Source: Setaria digitata
Lineage: Eukaryota; Nematoda; Chromadorea; Rhabditida; Setariidae
Length of the DNA stretch: 39,156 nucleotides
Direction: 5' to 3'
NCBI GenBank assembly: GCA_003640385.1
Contig: RCAB01000551.1
Span: 1 to 39,156 of the forward strand
A program made the position numbers and the translations under genes. The notes below the pieces were generated by a model, which saw only the letters and a program-made list of their open reading frames with translations, was not told the DNA's origin and did not search any database. Positions 24,078 to 33,611 of this stretch are shown here, one piece after another (the first letter of the stretch is position 1; every line of letters starts with the position of its first letter).

Positions 24078-24374
24078 CTAATTTTCCAGAAACACATAGT
24101 ACTTTATCAACAAAATCCCTGGCTGATGGACTTTTTCTGGCGGGCAGAACAAACTATCCTTGGAGAAGTTTTGAAGGGTAAGCTTTTTGGGAACGAAATG
24201 CTGACCCGAAGGTTTGTTAGAATTCCATCTGGATATATTTGGAGAAATTTTAACTATTATAAATGATCTGGTCATTGCTTCTGCGGAAGAACAATGAGAA
24301 TTACGATGAACAACAGTCATTAATGTATTTCCTTCAGTGTCAAAATAATAAAGCGCATCACGCAACTCCAAACT
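24078..24374 (-). CDS. orphan open exon, possible ephrin-like fragment
   Basis: About 98 codons stay open on the minus strand in a stretch that is less AT-rich than its surroundings; it follows a possible acceptor AATAAAG and ends at TAG. It has no convincing start codon in frame at its beginning, so it would be an internal exon or a remnant. The encoded peptide has two N-glycosylation-type sites (NIS, NFS) and the motif SRWNSNKPSGQH followed by KKL and F-S-x-x-S-L. This resembles the RW-x-C-N-R/K-P-S-x-x-H and F-T/S-x-x-S-L pattern of ephrin receptor-binding domains, but the expected Cys is Ser. The link to the GPI-like exon at 22802-22965 is inference; one donor giving matching phase (GTTTGT, about 24145) exists. 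It may equally be a pseudogene or chance. Confidence 0.3.
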   Translation of the reverse strand, partial: SLELRDALYYFDTEGNTLMTVVHRNSHCSSAEAMTRSFIIVKISPNISRWNSNKPSGQHFVPKKLTLQNFSKDSLFCPPEKVHQPGILLIKYYVFLEN

Positions 24375-24768
24375 TTATTAATATTATTACTGAATAACTT
24401 TTGAGGTATAACCACTACCTTAGGAACAAATCAAGTGATTATTAACAACAATATATTTTTTTATTGTCTTTGTAGATTTAACACTCAAAATATTAAGCCC
24501 TGCGCTCCTCACTTAAAAAAAAAAAAAAAAAAAAAAAAACATAGTCGAGTCAGTCATTACACTAATGTCCTTTTTCCTTTTTCTTGAGTACAAAATTCCG
24601 AAAGAATTTATCGATTTATGAAACTGAACAAAGCTAAAAAAGAATGCAAGCTTTTACAACAACCTTCAGCTAATTATCCCATACTACTATACGAAACTTT
24701 CAAATTACAATGCAAAATGTTGTAAATAATAAGAGGGAGAAAATGTCATTTCACTAAATACCCCCTCC
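24375..24768 (-). other. 3' flank of rbd-1 with polyadenylation signal
   Basis: Downstream of the rbd-1 stop there is no coding signal. On the minus strand AATAAA occurs at 24465-24460, about 305 nt after the stop, the likely poly(A) signal. A homopolymer of about 25 A on the plus strand lies at 24515-24539. Confidence 0.55.
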
Positions 24769-27700
24769 TCAATCATCGTCGATTACTGTTAAATCTTGTT
24801 CAATTTTTTTCATCATTTTCTTCTGCAGACGAGCTTCTCCTCTGTTACCACTGCAAAACATATTACCACTTAAATTGAATGAATTCACTATATGCCAAAC
24901 AAAAAACTTCAAAAACTGGCATGGTTCTAAATGATAGAAGAAAAAATTTACCTCAAATTGGCAACTGCTTTTTCTCGAAGCTCCTCTAGGCTACTGTCAG
25001 GCTTAGCCCATTCCAGAACTAGTCTTCGACCGTAGAAATGAGTTGAGTGAACTAGAGCATCAAAGGCACGCCGTGCATCAGCACGAGTTAAGAAATCAAC
25101 GAAGCCGAAACCACGATGACCTTCTGCTGATGCACCAACCTGAATTATTAATCTTCGAATGAGAAAAAAAATCGAAAAATAAAACCAAGAGATAAATATT
25201 AAGAAATCATGGAAAATTTCGCCAAAAATCTTGAATGAAAAAGGCTTTCAATAAACGAATTGCGAATTTGGTGAGCAGAACAGTAAGATAACGCCAGAAA
25301 AATGAAATCGAAATGCATGTTTTCCGTTCCAAAACAATTACCATATAAAATTAATATCAGTAAAGAGTTTCTTCCCTTCCTATTTCTCCCAGAAGCAAAT
25401 GCTAATTAAATAAGTGAACTTGCCTTTTTTGGCATTCTGAATGAACGAATCTCACCAAAGGTAGCGAAAAGTTGTTTAACTTCCTTTCGCGTTGCTTGAA
25501 AGGGTATATTTCTGATCAAAATCTGTAAAGCAAAAAAATGAACAAACAAATAATAAAGAGAGCAAGACTCTACATCAATATCATTTCACATCCTACTAAT
25601 CTTCCAGATTAATTTTGATATTATGGCCAATTATCGGTTCAGTGGACGTCGAAACTACTAAAGAACTTATGATGTATTATTATTTATTTCAATAAACCCA
25701 TAATTTAAACTCTGGTATGCCTAAATTTTCAATATTACAAGTTATGGGTAAGCAATAAAAATTTATTTAGTTAAATTATGAAATGGTTTAGGCGGCAATA
25801 CTAGACCTATTAAAAGAAAAATGGATTAAGAAGGATTAAATAATCGAAATAAATACTCGCTCAATAAAATTAAATTGATTCATAAAGAAAATCTACCTGA
25901 AAAGGAAATTACCTTAGTAGCTTCACCTTGCTCCAATTTATCAACTCCTTTCCTTCCTATAGTTTTATCAGCCACAATTTCTCTGTGGGATAATTTCAAC
26001 ATCAAACAATGTCCATCGAGTAAAATACCCTGAAAATAAGCCAAATAAAACAAAACTGGAATCTTCAAGATTTTTTCATTTTTTTTTAACAGTGGAAAAA
26101 TTTTAACAATTTCTTCTCCGAAGTAGTAAATTCAGCTTATAAAAACCTATGTAAACAAACCTGCATTTCCTTGAGAGCCTGTTGCGCATCTTCTGGCCTG
26201 TAAAAAGTAATGAACCCAAACCCCATTGAGAGCACTACCGTTGGATCAGTAGTATCTGAAATAATTTTCAGATATCCTAAACTTTGAATTATTTATGCAG
26301 TGTGCTAATAAAAATCCAAAACACCAGTGGAGCATTACTGCTGCTGGAAAGATCCAAACCTGAATAATAGTTTTAGTCTCCTCAAANTAATTAAAACCTG
26401 AATAATAGTTTTAGTCTCCTCAAAATATCCTTATTGAATAGAAGAGTAATTTTTTTTAAAACAATTATGAAGAAAGAAAAAGAAAGCATTAGGAATAATT
26501 GTAATTTGCATGAACTTCAAAGAGATAGTTTAACAAATATTTCTCCAATAAAAATATTTCAATGATTTTAATATTGCAGTGAAATCAAAAAAAAAATCAC
26601 CTCTTTTTTTGGATATAGTGGCAGATCTTATACGAAAGTGAGATTCAAATTTATTTTTTAATCCTTCTTCAGTTGTGTTGAAATTCAAATTCTTTACGAA
26701 TAATGTCGTTCCTGGCAACAACCCGTCATCTTGTTCTTCAGTTTCGTCGTTTTGATTCTCGTTTGTAATTTGGTCAGTATTTTTCCCAACATCAGTTTGT
26801 TGTTTCACACCTTCACATTTCGCTGTTTCTTCATTGGTGATTGGGTTGAGTGACTCCACTAAAAACTATGTTTTATGAAAATAAAACTATATTCTTGAAA
26901 AATGGAAATCAAAGCTCTTTAAATATTTAAACTTAACAGAGATAAAAAAGCATGGATACAGATAACAACTGTGAATTAAATTATCATAACAGTCGATTAC
27001 AAAAACGTTGAGTAAAATTTTAAGAATTCTCCATTTTCATTAATGAGTAACAAAATTCTCATAATTATAATATTCAAATCTAAAATAGTGCATTAATGTA
27101 ATTTACAACTGAAACCTGGTGCCGGAATACCCTGATTACAAGAAAACTAATGTAATAGTGTATCGACCACAAAAGACGATCCACTGCTGTTCATTTTCTT
27201 CTAATTTCCATGAAATAACTGAAACTGCATCTTTTTTAAAGACTTTACCTTTTTCATTTGATTCCTGCACTTCTTCAACTAAGCGGTGCTTCTTGCTTCG
27301 TCTCAGCTTCTTCTTCTCCTCTGCTGACAACTCATTATCTTTCGTTTTAGGAGTTTCCAAATTAGACTGTTTCTGATCATCATCTTTATCTTCATTTTCC
27401 GACTTTCCTTGAAAATAAAAAAAAAAAAGGAGGAACGACTTACTGAACTGCCACTCCTTTAAATTAATGAAACTAATTGAAATGTTAGAAAAATCAGGCA
27501 AACCTGATCCAAACACATGGTACGGTGCCCATTCAAGGAACAACGGCTGCGTGCGAAATCGAGAGTATGCAAGTGCAGTAAAAGCCTTCTGGGCGTCAAC
27601 TGAATTCTCCATCTCCACAATAGCAGTGACGCCTTCTACAACAATAAATTCCTTTTCCAAAAAGCTTTGATTTGGAACTTCAAGTCCATAACAATTAAAC

Positions 27701-30700
27701 TTGTAGAATGACTTAGCAGAGGCCTTCAGAAAACAATACCAATAAAAACTGCGCAAATTAATGAAAAAAAAAAGCACAAGTAGCATTTTTCACCTCACCT
27801 GGCGGCATCAATATTTGTTTTACGGGACCATGCCTCGCGAACATTCGTTTTAATTCGTCAGTATCAACTTTGGCTGTCAAATTCTTAACAATGATCACAG
27901 TATTACTTCTTTTTGTTGCAGGTCGTGAAAAAACATCCAAACACACACCATTCGCCAACAAATATTCGCGAGTCTCACGGACTAGCCGTGTTTCCGCAAG
28001 TGCCAAACGTACACCAGCACTAAATAGTTTAGATGAATAACGGGAAATGAGTTGATATGATTTATTTTGTGAGAAATAAATGAACTGGGATTTACCAAAA
28101 TATTCAGTTACAAAAAATATATATATATATATACATAAATGATATTCATGACATGGACTACAACATATGCACTATATCTGCGAAGGCATCTTCGGGATTA
28201 TATCAAACTCCTTGTTAGATTCTATTCTCTCACATTAAAAGTATTCCGGAAAATTCTCCTGTATCCTTGCAGCATGAAAACTTTTGTAAACAGAAACACA
28301 CCTTGTTTCTCCTTCCCCAAGTAACAAATCGCTTTTCTCAACATCCAATTTTTCTGCCAGAGTTTCAGCAACTGCATTAGCCCCAAGAAATAATGTATTC
28401 CAAGAATGAGCTTTTCCAGCATTTTTCTAAAAAAATATGTCATGAAATAATTTTATTTAATATAGACAGTGCGAGATAATAATTGATATATACTTTTATG
28501 AAATATACCTTTAATTTCGCAATCTTTGCTTTCTGAAATGCAGAGTTACCTACGATGTCTTTCTCCTCTGTCACACGCTTCTCATCTCCAGGTAAAATGT
28601 GAAGCATTCTTCCCTAAAAATCAGTGACAATAAAATGAAATTTTACTTGTGCAGGAAAGTATAGTAAATGAATAAAAGAAGTAGAAGCAGAAACAGATAA
28701 ACCACACGAAAAATTCGAATGAAGAAAGAATATAATCGAACTAACTTTAAAAATAGAACCGTCCAACGCTGAGAATGCCGCAACTGCAGATTCGGGAAAA
28801 ACATATGTAATAATAGCAAATCCTTTACACTGTCCCGTTTTCTTGCTAACAATCACTTGCAATTCAGATATTTCACCATACTTTTTAAATAAGTACTGCA
28901 GATCTTTGTCACTGCACGTGTAAGGCAAATTTCGGACAAAGAGTCTAGAACATTTAATTTAAAGAAATCCATCACTGCAAGAAGTTATGTAAAGACATTT
29001 GACATTAATTTCATGTCTTAATGTAACTATAGAATACATCCCATGCGAGAAAAAAAATTAACCTTCCTGTTTCAAGAATCTTCCCCACAAATGCTTCAGT
29101 TTCTGCCTCTTTTGTTTTGTAAATATAATCTTCTACATTTCCTTCAGAAGCCAAAGTAGCTGGTACTTTTGATATTTCCAGCTCAAAAAGACATCTGAAT
29201 TACTGATATGTTTACCTCTATTATGTAGGCCACAGAAAGCTTTGCCTTTCCTATCGAATCTCTCTTCCTCCACTTTTTGTGGAATCCAGTAAGAGCTCAT
29301 AAAACAGCTCCCTTAGCCATTAATGGAGTTACTCGTTAAATTTAAAAGCAAGTGTCAGAATTAAATTTAGTTTTAAATGAAAACTCACTTTGAAGCCACC
29401 GAGAAATTGCTCATTCCGTTGCAGTGCTTTTCTTACATCAGACCCTTGAAAAAATGAAACAAAAGCAATGGCTTCAGCTGAACCACGTACAACTTTCATC
29501 CCTTTCAGCTTGATAGGACTAAACCAATCTTTGAGCCCTTTTGTTTTCACAGTTTTGGGAAGACCACGTATTATTAATGACAATGATGTGTCGCCTGCAA
29601 ATAGTATATCTATAGCAAGGTCATTATTGGAAAACAAATTTTCGTGGTCCCTCAAAGTTTATGAATGCAAAAATTTCCAACAAACTAGCTAAACCAGAAC
29701 TATTAAACATCATCACGATGAATAAATTCATCGAATATACATTTATAAACAAATATCACTATGAAATAAATCAACGCACATATATATTTAAGCTGATTTT
29801 TTTCCTCACAAGAAAATGTTATCTTTTACGATCCCAAATAAAACCTAGTTTGTTTGCCTCAGCAAAGTTTCCATAACAAAGGAAACTTCTAAAGTTCGAA
29901 AGAACCTTTAAGGCTGTCAAAAGGCATCATTGGCTGAGAATGGGGGCTGATCGCATCATAGAACTTCGCTGGCATAGTGAAATAGATCTTTGAAGGAGAG
30001 GTATTTACTAATGTGGTATGAAACAAATAAATANCTAGAACTTTGCTGGCATAGCTAAATAGATCTTTGAAGGAGAGGTATTTACTAATGTGGTATGAAA
30101 CAAATAAATAGTCTGAATATAAAGTGGATAAATCACCTGAGCGTTAAATGTTCATATTTGGAAATATTTTTAAAGCACAGAAAGTCGAAACTTCATGTTT
30201 TATGAATTACTTGGAAGCAAATAAGAAAGCACATTTCAAAACCTTACCGCTAATTCCAGACAGTAATTCTTCCATTAGATTGCTAGTATTTTCATCATTA
30301 CTGCTACTTGCAATTGGCACTGAACCCTGGGAATAAAGCAGATCCCAAAATGAAATATAAATATTTGGTAAACAGAGAAATCTTGAATTCTAAGACTTAA
30401 GCTGCATAGTGTGAATGATTTTAGTCAAAAACCGCCAAAATAAAGAACTTGAAAATACAAAAGGAGAAAGAAAAAAAAAACAATAATCAAAACTCGGAAC
30501 TTTTACACCTCTTTTGAACATTCCCGCTTCTTTCCATTTAGCAGTTTAAGTCATGAGTGTACAACGTTCATACTTGCATTTCTGATCATAAATAAGCAAA
30601 ATTTACTAACCTTTTGTACTTCGATAAAATCATAAAATCCCTTCTCCTTTTCATCTCTCATTTTTTTGATCGGTGGTGAATTGCCATTTACAGGAAAGGC

Positions 30701-31640
30701 TTGATTTTTCTTTTCGGTATCTTCAGGATGCAAACGTTTGTAAGCACTACAATTGCCAATACCTTTTACTATGAAGGAAAAGTGCAATACAACAAACACA
30801 ATCTTTTAGATCGCATCTTGACCGAGATACTATAACTTTTTGCTATCTTATTACCTGCTCTCTTTTGTATACTTGCTCCATGCTCGCGGTTTGCTTTCGT
30901 CACCGAATGGCTTACATTCCTCAACCTGGAAACCGAAATTTCAAAAATTTCCATGAAATGAAAACTAAACTTCTTGATTTTCTCATCAAAATATCGTGGA
31001 TAAGGAAGATTAAGAATCCTTCATCAAAATATCCGCAGTAAAATTTCAATCTTTCAATCTAACAATTGCATTCAGTTCAAAATAAAATTCGTATTTTTAA
31101 AGTTTCAATATGAAAATTATCAGTAATTCCATAATGCATAATCTAAAAAAAAAAACNAAATAAGGAAGATTAAGAATCCTTCATCAAAATCTCCGCAGTA
31201 AAATTTCAATCTTTCAATCTAACAATTGCATTCAGTTCAAAATAAAATTCNGGATAAGGAAGATTAAGAATCCTTCATCAAAATATCCGCAGTAAAATTT
31301 CAATCTTTCAATCTAACAATTGCATTCAGTTCAAAATAAAATTCGTATTTTTAAAGTTTCAATATGAAAATTATCAGTAATTCCATAATGCATAATCTAA
31401 AAAAAAAAACGAAATATCTACCAACAATCGTGACGCTCCCATAAATGTATTGTGCAAATGTTCACGTGCTTTTTGGGCGCTCTCATCCGTTGCATAACCA
31501 AGAAATGCAAAACGACGAAACACTCCATCTTTTGTATATTTCAACGTGCAATCAGTAATTTCACCATAGCTTTTGAAATGATTTCGTAACTTCTCCTCAT
31601 TACAATTCGATGGCAATCCTTTAACAATTAATCGACTCAT
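24769..31640 (-). CDS. rbd-1: RBD-1/RBM19/Mrd1-like rRNA-processing protein, complete, 18 exons
   Basis: Multi-RRM nucleolar protein of the RBM19/Mrd1 family, which binds pre-rRNA in the small-subunit processome and is needed for 18S rRNA maturation (family knowledge). ATG at 31640-31638, TGA at 24771-24769; 18 exons sum to 2610 nt, 869 residues, close to the C. elegans protein and shorter than human RBM19. Six RRMs are visible: RRM1 from LIVKGLP (4-10); VEECKPFG-x-x-x-KPRAWSK follows as in the family; RRM2 about 172-240 (degenerate RNP motifs); RRM3 from RLFVRNLPYT (277); RRM4 from VIIVKNL (461) with GVTAIVEM and LFLEWAP; RRM5 from TLFVKNLNF (642); RRM6 from ILIRNIPF (748) with HRGFGFVDF (788-796). 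A charged linker lies around 540-590, and the tail is KKMMKKIEQDLTVIDDD. Intact; phases close at every junction. Several introns contain N-flanked duplicates but no exon does. Confidence 0.93.
25412..25423 (-). other. rbd-1: GC-AG intron donor after rbd-1 exon 16
   Basis: The exon ends CCAAAAAAG followed by GCAAGT, the textbook consensus for the rare GC-AG intron class. The nearest GT would shift the phase and break RRM6, whereas the GC donor joins to the acceptor at 25140-25141 in phase 0 and gives PKK-VGASAEGHRGFGF, the expected loop and RNP1 motif. Confidence 0.85.
26356..26424. repeat. 31-bp direct duplication around an N at 26387
   Basis: AAACCTGAATAATAG and the following bases at 26356-26386 are repeated exactly at 26394-26424, with the N and a few bases between. 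It lies in the rbd-1 intron between exons 13 and 14. Probable unmerged contig overlap. Confidence 0.9.
28117..28133. repeat. AT microsatellite
   Basis: About eight AT units in the rbd-1 intron between exons 9 and 10. Confidence 0.85.
29959..30110. repeat. 75-bp direct duplication around an N at 30034
   Basis: 29959-30033 and 30036-30110 match with three substitutions near their left ends (CTTCGCT/CTTTGCT and TAGTGAA/TAGCTAA). The N sits between them, in the rbd-1 intron between exons 4 and 5. Mismatches of this kind suggest two allelic contig ends placed side by side. Confidence 0.9.
30998..31410. repeat. triplicated block with two Ns (31157, 31251) in rbd-1 intron 1
   Basis: A 159-bp block at 30998-31156 is present again, without a difference I can see, at 31252-31410. 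A partial middle copy of about 93 bp lies between the two Ns at 31158-31250 and carries one substitution (ATCTCC for ATATCC). The intron between exons 1 and 2 is thereby inflated. Probable assembly artefact. Confidence 0.92.
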
Positions 31641-31650
31641 CTTTTAGCCT
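31641..31650 (-). promoter_or_regulatory. splice or trans-splice acceptor 8 nt upstream of the rbd-1 start
   Basis: On the minus strand a run of T then TTTTCAG ends at 31649, leaving 8 nt before the ATG. This is a strong nematode acceptor and the distance is typical for spliced-leader addition. It also supports the chosen ATG. Confidence 0.7.
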
Positions 31651-33611
31651 GAAAAAAAAAAATCAAATAATAGCATCTAAAAAAAAAGCTAGAAATTAAA
31701 TGTCATTAATAATGACTACTTTAAAAAAAGAGAAAGAAAAAAAAAAAAAAAAAAAAAGAGGAAGATAAAATTACATATTAAGCAGCAAATTTGCTAACTA
31801 CTTGAAAAAATAAATCAAACAGATTGCAAATAATTAGACACGGCCTAATTATAAAATCGAACTTAATTAATAGAAATAATGTAAAATGTGTTCAAAGCAC
31901 TTAAAAACTCAAATCTGAACTACAAAGAACTCATAGCAACAACCAAAACCAATCAGTGTCCCCTAGCAAATCCTTACCCTCTACTATCACAGGTTGGTTC
32001 AGAATGAAAATAGCAACGTCTCACATTTGATCACTTATCAGTGGATGAATGATGATTGTATTTCTCGTTTAAATTTCTTCCTTTTATTTCACCGATTGGT
32101 AATGGCTAGGATATTTCATTTTCTTCTCTACCACTTTCTCTCTCTCTTCCTTCTCCTCTCTATCTCTTTCTCTCTCTCTATTCGACCAGCAAAAATATCA
32201 GCCCATTATCTAACAATTAATTGTTTACGGTGATGGCAATGATATGCTTAATTTGAAGATTAGAAAAATGGCAAAGAACTAAGTAGCCTATCTGGAATTA
32301 CTGTAGGAATGATTTCTTGCTACAGTAATTCCCGGATATTGTTCTTCCGGAATTTGCTGTTCGTTGATTGGATTAAAAATTGTAACTTTCAGTAGTATAA
32401 AAAGCAGCAAATGAAAACAGATTGATCTTATTAATATTTCTATTTATTGAATACGAAAAATAGGTTTCTAATTTATTACTTTTTTCCGATCACTTTCTTA
32501 AAAGGCTATAATTGAGTCTATTAGGAATATTTATAGTTCAATCTTCTCTTGCATCTGTTTTTAATTTAAATCTTCAATGTATTTAATTTTTGCAAACATG
32601 TTTTTCAATAATTACCAGTTGCCTCATTATCAGTGATATATGGTATGTCTCTTCGACTAAGAAGGAGAACAACGAATTAAGTGGAAACTATTAATTTAGG
32701 ACTTTATTTTCTGATTGGTTGCTATCCCAATCATCACTTTGGTAATTATTTCTAGGATACTGTAGCAATCATAGATGAATTACTGATACTAAAATATTGT
32801 ATTATTGTGCCCACATCCAATTCTTTGAAGTATCGTCCCTTTGTAGGGACAGAAATACGTCGAAATTCTATGAAATTTGAAGATTAATACTTGAGCTAAA
32901 GATCGGTGTTGACAAAAATGCGGATTTTAAAAACTGAAATTTGAGGATAGCCAGCATCTCTAACAAGTTTAAGTATAATACAAAGAGGCCTATTGTCATG
33001 ATTTGTTTCTAAGAAATTTGTAGTAGCTGTATTCGTTGCTTTCTGGCAGAACTGAATAATTTTATAAGAAATATGGATCTGAGGCTTTGCCTTCAAAGCA
33101 CTTCTCTTGTATATAAATTATCTGCAGTTTTTAGATTTCACCCTTCTCCTATATATAGTTTCTATTATTTCTAGATTTCATTTAAAAAGCTGATATAGCT
33201 TGCCACGTGATTAATACTAGAACTTGAAGTACAGCATTTTCACCGTTTCATTTCTAAAAGCTATCCAGTAAAAGCCAGATTAATGTGCATAATAAGGAGT
33301 GCGGCGCATCGCTTGAAAATAAATTTTGCTGCAGATTATTATTGTGTCGTTCTATAAGACTCAACTGTTAAGTAGAAGGGCAAAATATTAATGGACACAA
33401 TTTTCGCCTAATAATTCCTGAAAAGGATTTTATCTAAATGCTTGATAGACTTCCAAGTCATGCGCCCTAACAAGGAACAAAATCCAGCAAACAATTCAGA
33501 CGCAATACACTAGCCAATGATTCATAGCATAATACATATGTGTAGTAAGAATATAACAAAATTCATTAAAAACTAGTGAGAGTCAGAAGTAGTGTGGGTA
33601 GATTTACAAAT
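31651..33611. other. intergenic region between spd-2 and rbd-1
   Basis: About 2 kb holding the 3' end of spd-2 and the rbd-1 promoter. A CT-rich tract on the plus strand (about 32128-32185; GA-rich on the gene strand) lies about 500 bp upstream of rbd-1. A perfect inverted repeat is at 32294-32332. A short 6-bp hairpin, GTCCCT-TTGT-AGGGAC, lies at about 32835-32851. On the minus strand AATGAA near 33560 may serve as the spd-2 poly(A) signal. An open stretch of 66 codons at 32896-33096 has no recognisable similarity and was not called. Confidence 0.55.
32294..32332. repeat. perfect 13-bp inverted repeat (hairpin)
   Basis: GGAATTACTGTAG at 32294-32306 is followed, after a 13-nt loop, by its exact reverse complement at 32320-32332. 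Immediately after comes CCGGA...TCCGG (32332-32354), a second smaller stem. Transcribed from either strand this would fold stably. The paired arms are too short for a standard microRNA precursor. Confidence 0.85.

Larger units (their letters stand above)
24769..31640 (-). other. rbd-1: rbd-1 exon coordinates
   Basis: Exons in transcript order: 31422-31640, 30855-30925, 30611-30746, 30248-30326, 29389-29594, 29063-29181, 28746-28944, 28509-28613, 28302-28426, 27799-28019, 27504-27635, 27249-27407, 26601-26858, 26161-26255, 25913-26029, 25424-25522, 24952-25139, 24769-24850. Exon 3 must begin at the acceptor TTGTAG (exon base 30746): the two nearer pyrimidine-rich acceptors a little upstream both put TAG in frame. 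Exon 16 ends at a GC donor. Exon 6 uses a weak acceptor, TTTTTGAG, supported by phase only. Confidence 0.85.

Noticed and set aside
24066..24179. Plus-strand open stretch ending in SLADGLFLAGRTNYPW with an acceptor before it and a GTAAGC donor after it
   Set aside because: It has both splice signals and a protein-like composition, but only about 38 codons, no partner exons on the plus strand, and it is antisense to a 98-codon open frame.
32896..33096. 66-codon open frame on the minus strand between spd-2 and rbd-1
   Set aside because: No family resemblance, no clear splice or start context, and a length expected by chance.
24769..33611. Operon linking spd-2 and rbd-1 (or rbd-1 and the tentative downstream gene)
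   Set aside because: The spd-2 to rbd-1 gap is nearly 2 kb, much longer than typical nematode operon spacing, and no SL2-type U-rich spacer signal could be established.
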